Assembly (NCBI GenBank): GCA_016182795.1
Contig: JACPFW010000006.1
Location: forward strand, 1-64,000
Source of the DNA: Gemmatimonadota bacterium
GTDB lineage: Bacteria; Gemmatimonadota; Gemmatimonadetes; Gemmatimonadales; Gemmatimonadaceae
DNA: 64,000 bases
Direction: 5' to 3'
The notes below the pieces were generated by a model. That model searched no databases, was not told the origin of the DNA, and worked only from the letters and a program-made list of their open reading frames with translations. The position numbers and the translations under genes were made by a program. Positions 17,815 through 27,900 of the stretch are shown here, piece by piece (position 1 is the stretch's first letter; every line of letters begins with the position of its first letter).

Positions 17815-18681
17815 CTACGGCTTGGCAGGCGCCGGTGGCGGAGGCTCGCCCTTCGCCTTCGCCTCGCGCCGCTCACGGTCCTTCCGCTCGCGGAGCGCCC
17901 GCACCGCTGCCTTGAAGTCGTCGTCGCGCGCGGCGCGCGCCGACTGCTCCTGGATCTGCCGCGTCATCTCGTTCATCGTGCGCTGACGCTCCATCTGAAT
18001 CGGATTCGCCTGCGCATTCAGCGGCAGCAGGGCAAGCACGGCGGTGGGAATCGAGAACTTGCCGAGTCGGATGAAGTGCTGGTCGATGCCGTACTTGCGG
18101 CCCTTGCTGTCGGTAAACGTCCAGTCGCCCGGCGCGCGCTGCTGGCCGCTCACCGCCGCCATTGAATCGTTGAGCATGTGGATCTTGTCGGCCAGGATGT
18201 CGTACAGCGAGTCGGCGCGGGTCCGCGGCGCGCGCATCGGCGCCGACACCACCGGTCCGGTGGGAAGCCAGAGGCGCGGATCGTTGTAGCTCGGGCGAAT
18301 ACCCTTCGTCGGTCCGCCGCCACCAATCATCTCACCCGTGCCGCCTTCTTTCTTGGCGGGCGGCGCGGCGACGGCCGGCGCCGCCGGCACGGTGGACGGG
18401 ACGGCGCTGGGCGCGGTGATCACCGGCGCCGGCTCCACCGTCGGAATGCCACGGTCGGGGCGATTGTCGCCCCCGGCCTTGGGCGCCTGCGCCGGGCCGG
18501 ACGAGCGCGGCAGCGCGAGAAAGCCGATCCGCTCCGCCGGCGCGTGCTGTCCCCAGTTGCTGAAGATCGCGTTGAGAGCGCTGGGCATCGAGAGCACGCG
18601 CAACAGCGCCGCGCCGATCACCACATGCAGGATGACCGAAACGGCAAAGGCACGCGTGCCCCGAGGCTGGCCTGGCGTCAC
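17815..18681 (-). CDS. Membrane-anchored proline-rich protein of unknown function (TonB-like N-terminus)
   Basis: The protein has 288 residues. One transmembrane helix near the N-terminus (AFAVSVILHVVIGAALLRVL) follows a short basic cytoplasmic end, the arrangement of TonB-type energy transducers. A Pro/Ala-rich spacer covers roughly residues 60-120. The rest contains a compact region (NDPRLWLPTGP, DWTFTDSKGRKYGIDQHF) and an Arg/Glu-rich helical tail ending PPPPAPAKP. The C-terminal region does not show the TonB fold pattern, so I do not call it TonB. Its start overlaps the stop of the FAH-family gene by 4 bases (ATGA), so they are co-translated. No family is recognised with confidence. Confidence 0.7.
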   Translation of the reverse strand: MTPGQPRGTRAFAVSVILHVVIGAALLRVLSMPSALNAIFSNWGQHAPAERIGFLALPRSSGPAQAPKAGGDNRPDRGIPTVEPAPVITAPSAVPSTVPAAPAVAAPPAKKEGGTGEMIGGGGPTKGIRPSYNDPRLWLPTGPVVSAPMRAPRTRADSLYDILADKIHMLNDSMAAVSGQQRAPGDWTFTDSKGRKYGIDQHFIRLGKFSIPTAVLALLPLNAQANPIQMERQRTMNEMTRQIQEQSARAARDDDFKAAVRALRERKDRERREAKAKGEPPPPAPAKP

Positions 18682-19292
18682 GCCTCGGCTTCCACAGGAT
18701 TGCTGACGCGGCTCAAGCCCACCAACTCCACCTCCACCACATCGCCGGCCTTGAGCGGCGCGATGCCCGCGGGGGTCCCCGTGGCAACGATGTCGCCGGG
18801 CTCGAGCGTCATGATGTGCGAGATATACGAGAGCAGTTCGGGAATGGAGAAGACCATCTCGGCTGACGTGGCGCGCTGCTTCTCGACGCCGTTGACGCGC
18901 GTCACGAGCGTGATGGCGTCGAGCGGCGGCACGCCTTCATGCAGGGGACCGATGGGGCAGAACGTGTCGAAGCCCTTGCCGCGCGTCCACTGTCCGTCGC
19001 TCTTCTGCAGGTCGCGGGCGGTCACGTCATTGAGCGCGGCGACGCCGCGGATGCCGGCAACGCACCGCGCCGGCGCGGCCTTGCGCAGCGCGGTGCCGAT
19101 GACGACGCCGATCTCGCCCTCGAAATCAACGCGTTGGGACGCCGTGGGCATCACGATAGCATCACCCGTCGCGGTGACGGCTGACGGCGGCTTGAGAAAG
19201 AGAAGCGGGGCCGTCGGGACGTCGTTGCCGAGCTCCTTGGCGTGTTCGCGGTAGTTCCGCCCCACGCAGACAATCTTTCCGGGTCTGGACAT
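18678..19292 (-). CDS. Fumarylacetoacetate hydrolase (FAH) family protein
   Basis: The 204-residue protein is the short form of the FAH superfamily (2-hydroxyhepta-2,4-diene-1,7-dioate isomerase, acylpyruvase or oxaloacetate-decarboxylase relatives). It shows the N-terminal VGRNYREHAKELGN stretch, the metal-binding DFEGEIGVVIG acids, GVAALNDVTARDLQ, and the C-terminal GDIVATGTPAGIAPL loop. These metal-dependent enzymes cleave or rearrange C-C bonds in 2-oxo acids. The order KPPSA, DFEGE, ATGTPAG is the family fingerprint. The exact substrate cannot be assigned, and no aromatic degradation genes are nearby. It is coupled to the downstream membrane protein. Confidence 0.9.
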   Translation of the reverse strand: MSRPGKIVCVGRNYREHAKELGNDVPTAPLLFLKPPSAVTATGDAIVMPTASQRVDFEGEIGVVIGTALRKAAPARCVAGIRGVAALNDVTARDLQKSDGQWTRGKGFDTFCPIGPLHEGVPPLDAITLVTRVNGVEKQRATSAEMVFSIPELLSYISHIMTLEPGDIVATGTPAGIAPLKAGDVVEVELVGLSRVSNPVEAEA

Positions 19293-19334
19293 GCTGTGGA
19301 ATTTACCCCGTTGTAAATGAAAAGGTGCGGGGGG

Positions 19335-21857
19335 CTAGTCGGCGTGGACGGAAATCGCCGGCGCGCCGCGGTGGTTGGCGTAGAAGTCGCGCAGAGTCTC
19401 GCGCAACGACGCCCACGGCGCCACGGCGCGGCGGGCCGGCGGGAGCGCGTCGAGCAGGTGCGCGCCGTACCCCTTTCGCAGCACGCGCGGGTCGCACAAC
19501 ACCACCGCGCCGCGGTCGGCCGTGGAGCGCACAAGCCGCCCGAAGCCCTGCTTCAGCCGCAGCGCGGCGTGCGGCACCATGTATTCCATGAAGCTGTCGC
19601 CGCCGGCCTTTTCAATGGCTTCGCACTGCGCGGCGGTTACCGGCTCCGACGGCACCCGAAACGGAATGCGCGCAAGCAGCAGCGCGTGGAGCGCGCGGCC
19701 GGGCACGTCGACGCCCTCCCAGAACGTCGACGTACCGACGAGCACGGCATTGCCGTGGTCGCGGAACCGCTGCAGAAGCTGATCGCGCGGCGCCTCGCCA
19801 TGCACGAGCAGGGGCCAGCGCGCCTCGACGTCGAGCGCGCGCAGGGTAGCCGCCGCCTGCTTGACGTCGCGATGGCTCGTAAAAAGCACGAAGACGCCGC
19901 CGTCCGCCACCTCAATAAGGTCATGCGCCGCCGACAACACCTGTCCAAAATGCGCGCGGCCGTCGGCGTTGGGCGCCACGAAGTCGCTCGGCACGGCGAG
20001 CACTGCCTGCGTGGGATAGTCGAACGGCGACGCGAACTGCCGAGTCACCGGCTCGGTGCGGTCGTCGTCGAGGCCGAGTCGTCGCGCGATGAATGCGAAC
20101 CCACCGCTGGTGGCCAGCGTCGCGCTGGTCACGATCGCGGTGTCGAGTCGCACGAACAGATCCTCACGCAGGATCGGCGCCAGATCGAGCGGCACCGAGG
20201 CGGCGCCGACGTTGCCGTCGCCGGGGCGGCGCTCGAGCCAGCGCACCAGCTCGTTGGCGTCGCGCCCGCTGCGCAACGCGCCGCGCAGAGCGTCACCGGC
20301 ATGCTGCAGCCTGCGCGACACACCGCGAATCTCGCCGAGCAGCGGCGCCAGTTCGTCGGCGCGCGCCGGCTCCGTCTCGAGGCGGCTGGCGATGGTGCGC
20401 AGGCCGTCGTCGAGCAGGGCGATCTCGCGCAGCAGGTCGTCGAGCGCCGCGCCGAGCCCGCCGTGCCAGATCGGATCGTCGTCAAACGCGTCGGTGAGGC
20501 GCACCTGCGGCTCACTGCGCGCCGCCAGCCAGGCATCGAGCAGATCGCACACCTGCTGCGACTTCTCGCGCGCCGCGCGCGTTCCGTCGACGAGTCGCAC
20601 GCGCACCAGATCGAGCGAGGCGATGCTGAGCAGGTCGGTGGCGCGCGCGAGCCGGTGCTCCAGCGCGGGCAGCAAGCCCTTGCCGCGCCGCTCGAGGCGC
20701 GCAAACAGGCGCTGCAGGCCGCGCCGCGACACGGTGTGCCCCAAGTGGGCCGCCGCCGCGTCCTCGAGGTGGTGCCCCTCGTCCACGACGAGCCGTGTAA
20801 AAGGCGGCAGCACCGCCGCCTCGGTCCAGTTGCCGCTCGCGCGCCGCACGGCGATGTCGGCCATCAGCAGGTGATGGTTCACCACCACCACGTCGGCCTC
20901 AGCGGCGCGGCGCCGCGCCGCGAACACGAAGCAGCGGTCGAAGTGCGGGCACCGCATCCGCGTACAGAGATCGCCCTCGGCGGCCACTTCGTCCCACAAG
21001 TCGCTGCGCGGCGCCGTGGGCAGATCGGAGAGCGAGCCGTCCTTGGTGTTAGCCGCCCACGCGGTCAGGTTGTCGAGTTCATCGGCGAGCCCCTCCTCAA
21101 ACAGCGACGCCCCCTCGGCGCGCGCCGTGTCGAGGCGCTGCAGGCAGAGATAGTTGTGCCATCCCTTAAGCAGGGCAAATCGCACCTTCTGGTCGGCAAG
21201 CGACGCGGCGAGAATCGGGAGATCCTTGCCGACGAGCTGCTCCTGCAGGGTGATGGTGTTGGTGGAGATGACCGTCCGTTCGCCGTTCAACGCCGCCCAT
21301 CGCAGCGCGGGCACGAGATACGCCAGCGACTTGCCGACGCCGGTCCCCGCCTCCAGCAGACCGATGCCGCCCTTGCTGTACAGCGCGGCGATGGTGGCCG
21401 CCATGTCGCGCTGGGTTGGACGATCTTCGAACTGCCCGACGTGCGCGGCGACGGGTCCGTGCGCGTCGAGAAGATCGGCGACGGCCGCGGCATCGAGCGG
21501 CCGCTCGGCGTCGGCGCGCGGAACCTCGACCACCACATACAGCCGCGCGGCGTCATTGTCGACGATGGCAAAGCCAATGCCGTCGCCGTGCAGGCGCGCG
21601 GCGACGTCGAGGTCGGCCTCGGACGGCTCGAGCACGCCGGAGGGGTGGTTGTGCACCAGCACCTCGCCGCGCTTGGCAAAACCGGGCAGCGCCAGCACGC
21701 TGCGCGAGTCGCCGCGCGCCACCGCGCGCGCTGACTGCAGGATGCCGTCGTCGTCCATCGTGCCAACAAAGCAGACTTCACGGCCGCCGGCCATGTGAAT
21801 GGCCGTTTTGATGGCCGAGGCGACGCGCGACGCGATGCGCGGCTCACCGTGCGTCAA
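19335..21857 (-). CDS. RadC/JAMM domain fused to a DinG/XPD-type helicase
   Basis: The chosen start is a TTG at 21857, whose last two bases lie in the stop codon of the upstream gene (TTGA overlap); no in-frame ATG or GTG precedes the conserved region. The resulting protein has 840 residues. Residues 7-112 form a JAB/RadC-like MPN domain with metal ligands His69, His71 and Asp82 in VHNHPSGVLEPSEADLD. Then comes an XPD/DinG superfamily 2 helicase: Walker A EAGTGVGKS (169-177), DEAH-like VVDEGHHLEDA, four cysteines suited to a 4Fe-4S cluster (YLC, GDLC, RC, RC), and motif VI GFGRLVRS. DinG helicases unwind forked DNA and R-loops. The fusion may couple a zinc hydrolase to that repair role. Confidence 0.9.
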   Translation of the reverse strand: MTHGEPRIASRVASAIKTAIHMAGGREVCFVGTMDDDGILQSARAVARGDSRSVLALPGFAKRGEVLVHNHPSGVLEPSEADLDVAARLHGDGIGFAIVDNDAARLYVVVEVPRADAERPLDAAAVADLLDAHGPVAAHVGQFEDRPTQRDMAATIAALYSKGGIGLLEAGTGVGKSLAYLVPALRWAALNGERTVISTNTITLQEQLVGKDLPILAASLADQKVRFALLKGWHNYLCLQRLDTARAEGASLFEEGLADELDNLTAWAANTKDGSLSDLPTAPRSDLWDEVAAEGDLCTRMRCPHFDRCFVFAARRRAAEADVVVVNHHLLMADIAVRRASGNWTEAAVLPPFTRLVVDEGHHLEDAAAAHLGHTVSRRGLQRLFARLERRGKGLLPALEHRLARATDLLSIASLDLVRVRLVDGTRAAREKSQQVCDLLDAWLAARSEPQVRLTDAFDDDPIWHGGLGAALDDLLREIALLDDGLRTIASRLETEPARADELAPLLGEIRGVSRRLQHAGDALRGALRSGRDANELVRWLERRPGDGNVGAASVPLDLAPILREDLFVRLDTAIVTSATLATSGGFAFIARRLGLDDDRTEPVTRQFASPFDYPTQAVLAVPSDFVAPNADGRAHFGQVLSAAHDLIEVADGGVFVLFTSHRDVKQAAATLRALDVEARWPLLVHGEAPRDQLLQRFRDHGNAVLVGTSTFWEGVDVPGRALHALLLARIPFRVPSEPVTAAQCEAIEKAGGDSFMEYMVPHAALRLKQGFGRLVRSTADRGAVVLCDPRVLRKGYGAHLLDALPPARRAVAPWASLRETLRDFYANHRGAPAISVHAD

Positions 21858-23119
21858 GTCTTGTGCGGCTTCTTCTTGGCCGCCGGGAAGAGCACGTTGT
21901 TGAGGATCAGCCGATACCCCGGCGAGTTGGGGTGCAGGGCCAGGTCGGTGGGCGGCGCGCCGATGTTGTGCTGCGGATCCTCGGGGTCGTGGCCGCCGAG
22001 ATACGTCCACGCCCCCTTGCCGATGTCGCCGTGGATGTACTTCACCCACGGGGTGCCATCCTCGTACGCCAGCACCGTCACCGCCGGGCGCAGCACGCCG
22101 CGCATGAATGACGTCGTCACCCCGTAAAAATCGGGGATCACGCCACGATGATCCTGCACGAGCATCGTCGCCACGGGGTCGAGCTTGGCCGAGAAGGCAA
22201 AGAGCTGGAAGTTGCCGAGTGGCTGGCGGCGCGCCGGCACATTGACCTGGTGGCCGTCGATGTCGCTCATCGCATTGACGCCGGCCGACATCTCGAGATG
22301 CGCGCGCGCGACCGCGAAGCCGTTGGCCCAGTCCATCTTGTTGTCGGCATCGGGGTCAATGGGTGTGCCGTCGGAGTACGGCGCGGCGATGTCCACGCCC
22401 TGCGACGCCAGGGCGAGCTCCAGCGTCTCGGTGGCGCCGCACATGGCGAAGATGAAGCCCCCGCGATCGACGAAGGCGCGGATCTTGGCGGCGACCGCTT
22501 TCTTGAGCGCCGGAATGTTGGCGTAACCGTGGCGACGGGCGGTGCTCAGGTCGCGCTCGCGCTGGTCAATGAACCACGGGGCGTCGCGGTAGCTCAGGTA
22601 CAGCTTGTTGAGCTGGCCCGTGAAGTCTTCGTGAAACAGATGGATCCAGTCGTATTGCGACAGGTCCTGGGTGAGCACCTCGTCGTCCCAGACGCGCGTG
22701 TACGGAATGCCGGCATAGCGCAGCGCGAGCGTGACGGCATCGTCCCACGGCGGGGAGTTGGGCGGCGAGTAGACGGCGATGCGCGGCGCCTTCTCCAGCG
22801 GCACGGCGTCGGCATTGCCGTCGGCGATCTCGGCGCGGATCGCGGTGACCTTCGCGTCGGTGACCGCCTCGAAGGTGACGCCATCGAGCGCCGCCCGGCG
22901 GCGCGCGAACGGCACGTCGGGGAGCAGGAAGGCTCCGCCGCGGTAGTTGATGAGCCACTCGGCCCGCACCCCTTCGGTGAGGGCATTGAACGTGACGCCG
23001 TACGCCTTGAGGTGATTCGCCTGTGCGTCATCCATGGGGATGAGCAGGTGCTGCGCCTCGGATCGCGAGGCGATGCAGACCAGGCACAGGACAAGTCGGC
23101 GCACTACTGAAAGCATCAT
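21854..23119 (-). CDS. Secreted protein of the 420-residue family often labelled 'asparagine synthetase B'
   Basis: The 421-residue protein starts with a signal peptide (RRLVLCLVCIASRSEAQ). The body contains RIAVYSPPNSPPWDDAVTLA, DWIHLFHEDFTGQ, GGFIFAMCGATETLELAL and TPWVKYIHGDIGKGAWTYLGGHDPEDPQH. This order matches a Bacteroidetes/Gemmatimonadota family often named asparagine synthetase B in databases. I see no PP-loop (SGGxDS) and no N-terminal Cys2 glutaminase, so that name looks wrong. A glutamine-amidotransferase-like Rossmann fold is more plausible, with Cys in MCGATE as a possible nucleophile. It is exported, so asparagine synthesis is unlikely. The stop overlaps the helicase start. 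Confidence 0.75.
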   Translation of the reverse strand: MMLSVVRRLVLCLVCIASRSEAQHLLIPMDDAQANHLKAYGVTFNALTEGVRAEWLINYRGGAFLLPDVPFARRRAALDGVTFEAVTDAKVTAIRAEIADGNADAVPLEKAPRIAVYSPPNSPPWDDAVTLALRYAGIPYTRVWDDEVLTQDLSQYDWIHLFHEDFTGQLNKLYLSYRDAPWFIDQRERDLSTARRHGYANIPALKKAVAAKIRAFVDRGGFIFAMCGATETLELALASQGVDIAAPYSDGTPIDPDADNKMDWANGFAVARAHLEMSAGVNAMSDIDGHQVNVPARRQPLGNFQLFAFSAKLDPVATMLVQDHRGVIPDFYGVTTSFMRGVLRPAVTVLAYEDGTPWVKYIHGDIGKGAWTYLGGHDPEDPQHNIGAPPTDLALHPNSPGYRLILNNVLFPAAKKKPHKT

Positions 23120-23141
23120 GGTGGGCTGAGTCTTACGGCTT

Positions 23142-23249
23142 TACCACGGATTGCACGGATGGGCACGGAGACGGCGGATGCAGGCGAACTGTGGGATGTC
23201 GTATAAGGTAATCCAGAGCCTCCGTGGCTATCTGTGGTCGTCCGTGGTA
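23142..23249. repeat. Imperfect inverted repeat of 'TACCACGGA...CACGGAG' arms
   Basis: Left arm TACCACGGATTGCACGGATG onward (23142-23170) is the near reverse complement of 23220-23249. The right arm overlaps the last codons of the TPR gene, so the protein tail TTDDHR is encoded by repeat sequence. Each arm contains repeated CACGGA motifs. It lies between two leftward genes and is a probable terminator or a small dispersed repeat. Confidence 0.7.
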
Positions 23250-24988
23250 TTCCGTAACCGCTCCAGCGCCGCGCGCGCCTGCGGCACGAGCGCGCTGTCG
23301 GGCCAGGTGAGAATCAGGTGTTCGTAACGCGCCGTTGCGCCGGCGCGGTCGCCGCGCCGCTCCAGTGCGCGCGCCCACTCCAGATCACCTTCCGGCGCCT
23401 CAGGCGATGACGGATGCTGGTCCACGATGCGCGTCCACAGGGCGAGCGCGCGGGCCTCGTCGCGTTCGGCGCCCGCCACCCGCGCGGCGAGGGCGAGCAG
23501 AAATGGCGTCGCGCCGGGCACCGAGTCGGCTGCCTGCTCAAATGCCCGCGACGCGCGCGCCGAGTCGCCGCGCGCCAGTGCGAGGAAGGCGGCGCCAATA
23601 GCCGGCGCACGCGTCAGCTTGGCGCGTGAGATGAACGCCAGCGCGGTGACAATCTCCGGCGTCTTTTCCTCCGCGGTGCGCAGTCCGCCGCGCGCGACCT
23701 CGAGGTTGCCGTCGAACAGCGCCAGCCAGCCCGACACCACGTCTTCGTCGTCCCCGCCGCCCTGCGCCGCGGCGGCCCGAGCGCGCGCCACATCGCCGGC
23801 GCGAATCCACCCCCACGCCAGCGAGCGCGCATAGAGTCGGCGCTGCGCGACAGTCACCCGCGCACCATACGCGGCGACCAGGCGCTCCGCTTCCTGAGCG
23901 CGCCCAAGCTCCGCCAGCGCGCGCACGCGCACCGGGAGCGCGTCGGACGCCGCCTGGGCGCTGTCGAGCGACGCGGTGGCCAGTGTGGCGAGGCGAAGCG
24001 CGCCCGCCGCATCGCCGCCGGAGAGGGCCGCCGCCGCGGCGCGCAAGGCGAGCGCGGGCTCGCGCCGCACGCGGTGCGCCGCTTCCAGCGCGTCGCGCGC
24101 CACCAGGGCGCCCCCCGCATGCTGCGCTTCGTCGGCAAAGTCGATCCACAACTGCGCGGTGCTGTCGGCCGGCGGCAGCGCGCTCAACGCGCGCCATCCA
24201 TCGCGCGGCGCTCCCCAGCGCAGTTCGAGCCACGCCACGGTGCGCGCGAGCGCGAAGATCAGCGGCAGGGGCGTGCCGGCACGCGTCGCCAACGCCGCGC
24301 GCACGCCATCGCGCGCCGCCGCGGGGGCGCTCATCAGCGAGTACGACGCCGATTGATCGAGATACGGCGCATCGGCCAGCGCCTCGCGCCACGCCGCGGC
24401 GGCGGCGTCCCACCGCCCCATCGTGGCATAGAGGTCCGCAAACTCGGTGGCGAACTCCTTGGCGCCGCCCAACGCCGTCACCGCCTGCCGCAGCACCGAG
24501 TCCGCGCTCTCCACGCGCCGGTCAATGAGCAGAAGGCGCACATACTCGCGGTACGGCGCCGGATCGCGCGCGTCGAGCGCGCGCCAATCATCGAACGCGC
24601 GCCGCGCCGCCGCGTCGCGCCCGATGGCGCGCAGGGTGCGCAGCAGCGCACCGCGCAGAATCGCGTCGCGCGGCGCGGCGCGGAGCATCGCATCGAGCAT
24701 TGGCAGCAGGGAATCCTCCTGTCCCAGCGCGCCGAACGAACGCTCGAGCCCTAGAATACCCTGCCCCGTCGCCCCCTGCGCCACCGCCTCGCGATACGCC
24801 GCGATCGCCTCCCGGTATTTGGCGGCGTTCTCGAGATCGATCGCGCGGCGCACGGCCCCCTCGCCCGGCTGGGCCTGCGCCAGCGCATCGCCCGGCACCG
24901 CGGCGAGCATGGCGCCACCGAGCAGCACGGCGACGAGCGCGGCAACGAGCGCTTGCGGTAGCCGCCCGGCGCGAATCCCGCGCACCAT
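23228..24988 (-). CDS. Secreted/periplasmic TPR-repeat protein
   Basis: The ATG at 24988 gives 586 residues with a signal peptide (LVAALVAVLLGGAMLAAVPGDALAQ). A long frame upstream is only a shadow over the DUF4175 gene. The rest is almost entirely alpha-helical, alanine/arginine-rich, with degenerate tetratricopeptide repeats (for example AAKYREAIAAYREAVAQGATG, GDRAGATARYEHLILTWPDS). TPR proteins act as scaffolds for other proteins. It begins 7 bases after the DUF4175 stop, so the DUF4159-DUF4175-TPR trio forms one unit. The C-terminal residues fall in an inverted repeat, suggesting the natural end may have been altered by repeat insertion. Confidence 0.85.
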   Translation of the reverse strand: MVRGIRAGRLPQALVAALVAVLLGGAMLAAVPGDALAQAQPGEGAVRRAIDLENAAKYREAIAAYREAVAQGATGQGILGLERSFGALGQEDSLLPMLDAMLRAAPRDAILRGALLRTLRAIGRDAAARRAFDDWRALDARDPAPYREYVRLLLIDRRVESADSVLRQAVTALGGAKEFATEFADLYATMGRWDAAAAAWREALADAPYLDQSASYSLMSAPAAARDGVRAALATRAGTPLPLIFALARTVAWLELRWGAPRDGWRALSALPPADSTAQLWIDFADEAQHAGGALVARDALEAAHRVRREPALALRAAAAALSGGDAAGALRLATLATASLDSAQAASDALPVRVRALAELGRAQEAERLVAAYGARVTVAQRRLYARSLAWGWIRAGDVARARAAAAQGGGDDEDVVSGWLALFDGNLEVARGGLRTAEEKTPEIVTALAFISRAKLTRAPAIGAAFLALARGDSARASRAFEQAADSVPGATPFLLALAARVAGAERDEARALALWTRIVDQHPSSPEAPEGDLEWARALERRGDRAGATARYEHLILTWPDSALVPQARAALERLRNTTDDHR

Positions 24989-24995
24989 GACCACG

Positions 24996-27900
24996 CTACG
25001 GCTTCTTCGTCGGCGGCTCGGCCGCGGGCCGCTGATTGTCCGCGGCCGGCGCCGCCCCCGCGTTGAGCCGACGGAAATACTCCAGCACGGCGCGCCGCTC
25101 CTCGGGCGCGAGGGCACGCAGTTCATCCCACGCCGGCGCCTGGTAGCGCAGCGCGTCGCGGCCGCGCGCGGCGCCGTCCGGCGGCGCGAACGGCGATACC
25201 TTGTCGCCCGGCTTCGACTCGCGCGGCGCCTGGTCGTCACGTTCTTCCTGCTGCAGCAGTCGCCCGGCGTCGAGCATCTTGCGGAACAGGCGCTGCTGGC
25301 GGTCGAGCGTGCTCGGATCCGCCGCCCCCGCCTCGAGTGCCTGCGCCAGGGTGCGCGCTTCGCGGGCCAGCTCGCGCGTGCGCCCGGTGGCGTCGAGATC
25401 CTGCACATCGTCGAGCGCCTTGGCCACCGCGCGCTGCTGTCGCGCCAACACGCGCGCCTTGTCGAGCGCCGCGGCGTCGGCCCCCTGACGCTGGTTGGGC
25501 GTCGGGAGCAGCCCGGACATCTGCGCGTTCAGGGCGCCCTGCTGCTGGGCCAGCTTCTGCATCTCGGCGATCATCTCGGGCACGCCGCTCCCCGACTGCG
25601 CGCCCTCCACCCGCTCGCGATCGCGCGCCAACGCGCTGGCCGCCTGCCGCAGCGCCTGCGCCGCCTCCCGCATCGACGACGCCTGCTGCGACTGCCCGCC
25701 CTGCCCTTGCTGCGCGTTGTTGGCGTCGCGCATCGCCTGATCAACTCGCTGCTGCGCGTCGCGCATCGCCTGTTGTGTACCGGGCGAAACCATCGCGCTC
25801 TTCTTGGCCTGATCCGCCAGGCGCTCGCTTGCGCGCTGCACGCCCTGCTGCAGCGCGCTTTGCTGCCCGCGCATGTCGCCCGATTGTTCCCCTGCATTCT
25901 TCCCCTGCGCCTGGTCCGCGAGCCGCTCCTGCTGGCGGGCCATCTGCATCATCTCCTGCACCGCCTTGTCGAGCGAGCCGGTGACGTCGTTCTTCCACGC
26001 CGCCACCTGCTGTTCGCGCGCCTGCGCCAGCGCGTTGCCCGCCTGTTGCATCGCCTGCGCCGCCTCGCGCGCCGCCTGTTCGCGCCCCTGACGCGACGCA
26101 GACTCCGCGGCGCGCTGCATCGCCTCACGCGACGCCTGGGCCTGGCTCGCCGCGCCCTCGGCCTGACGTGCGCCGGCGTTGGCGCGCTCGCGCTCGAGCC
26201 GCTGCTGGAGCTGCTGCATCTCACGCGCCAGCGACGCCGTCTGCTCAGCCACCGTCTTGGCGCGTGCGGGGTCGGCGCCCCCCGAGTCGGCGAGCTGCTG
26301 CTGCTTGCGTGCCATCGACGACGCGTCGTCGCGCAGCGTCTTCATCTGTCCCTCGAGCGCGGCGCGCTTCAGCATCTCCGCGCTCTTCTCCAGCGCCTCG
26401 CGCAGGCGCTTCTGCTGCTCGGCGAGGTCGGCCAGCGACTGCCGCGTGCGATCGGGCGACAGGTCCTGCGCCGCCCCCTCAAGTTTCTTCATCGCCGCCA
26501 TTAGCTCGGGGGTCATCGCCTCGCGCATGAGCTGCTGCGCCTCGCGCAGCTGCGCCTGCAGTGAGCTGTCGAGACCGCCCGCGGCGCGCAGCCGCTCCTC
26601 GAGTTCGCGCGTGGCCTCCTGCACCTCACGCGAGCGATTGGCCATTTCCCCCTGCTCCTTCGCCAGCGCCTTCGCCTTCTCCGCGGCATCGTAGGCCAGC
26701 GCGTCCGGCGCCTTGCGTTCGCCCGGCTTGCCGGCGTCGGCCGGCGTCCGCGCGCGCGCGGCATCGTTGGTCTTCTGCTCCAATCGCTGCTGCGCGCGCG
26801 CCGCCGCCAGCGCCTTGCTCACCAGCGAATCGGCGGCCGCCCGCGCTTCGCGCCGCTGGTCTTCCACGGCCGGCACGCGCAGCACCAACTCGCGGCTCCG
26901 CCCCATCTGTCCCCACGGCGCGTCGTCGCGCGCGCTGGCCTGCACGTGTACCGCGTCCCCCGCCTGCAGCGCGAGCGCGCCGAGTTCGAGCGCCACGGCG
27001 CCTAGGTAGGACGGCGCGCCCCCGTCGAACATCCGCCTCGTCTGCGGCGCCGTCACGCGTCCGTCGGCGTGGCGGGTCCACACCGCCAGCGTCACGTCGC
27101 GCAGCACGCGGTCGTCCACCGCGGCCACGCCAATGCGCACCGCCGCCGACGGCGTGACGTTGGAATCGGCGCTGGGCGTGAGGAAGTCCACCTGCGGCGC
27201 CGAATCGGGCACGATGTCCAGCTGGAGCGGCGCCGGCAGGTCGGCGATCGGTCCACCGCGCCCCGTCGCACCCCACGCCAGCGTAGCGCTCGCGCGCGGT
27301 GTGAACCGACCGCTGAAGCTGCGTCCGTTCACCACGAGTGGCACGCGCGCGGCGGCGTCACCCAGCACGACGGAGGCGAGCGGTTCCGACGAACGCCCCG
27401 AGATCGTCAGCATCGTCCCCTGCGGAATGCGCAGCGCCATCTCCGGGGCCAGCGTCTCGTCGGCGCGCCCCAGGTACGCGGGGAAATGCGCGGAGACTGC
27501 CACGTCGCCGACAAACGACCGCTCGGCGAGTCGCAGGCGCAGCGAGTCGCTGACGGAGCGGCCGTCAGTCGCCACGAGCACGACATCGGCATCCAGCGGT
27601 CCAACGCGCCACGAGGCGGCGCCATCGCGCACCGACAGCACGGTGTCGCGCCACGCACCGCCGGTTGCCCGCTGACGCACGGTCAGGACCGCGCGCCCAG
27701 GGGCGTGCACGTCGAGCCGCGCGGTGTCGCCGCGCAGCAGTCCGGCCGGCGGATCGTCGAACGTGATGGCCGGCAGCAGCGTGCCGGCCCACGCCGAGGC
27801 CGGACGCAGCATCGCGCCCCACCCGTCGGCGTGCGTGCCGCCGGTGCCCACCGCGCCCGCCGCGATGACTGCGACGATCGCCACGGTGGACAGCAGGGCG

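Noticed and set aside
19317-21734. 805-residue plus-strand frame opposite the helicase
   Set aside because: Shadow frame; no domain; the minus strand carries clear helicase motifs.
24447-26504. 685-residue plus-strand frame opposite DUF4175
   Set aside because: Leu/Arg-rich complement of the Gln/Ala coiled-coil gene.
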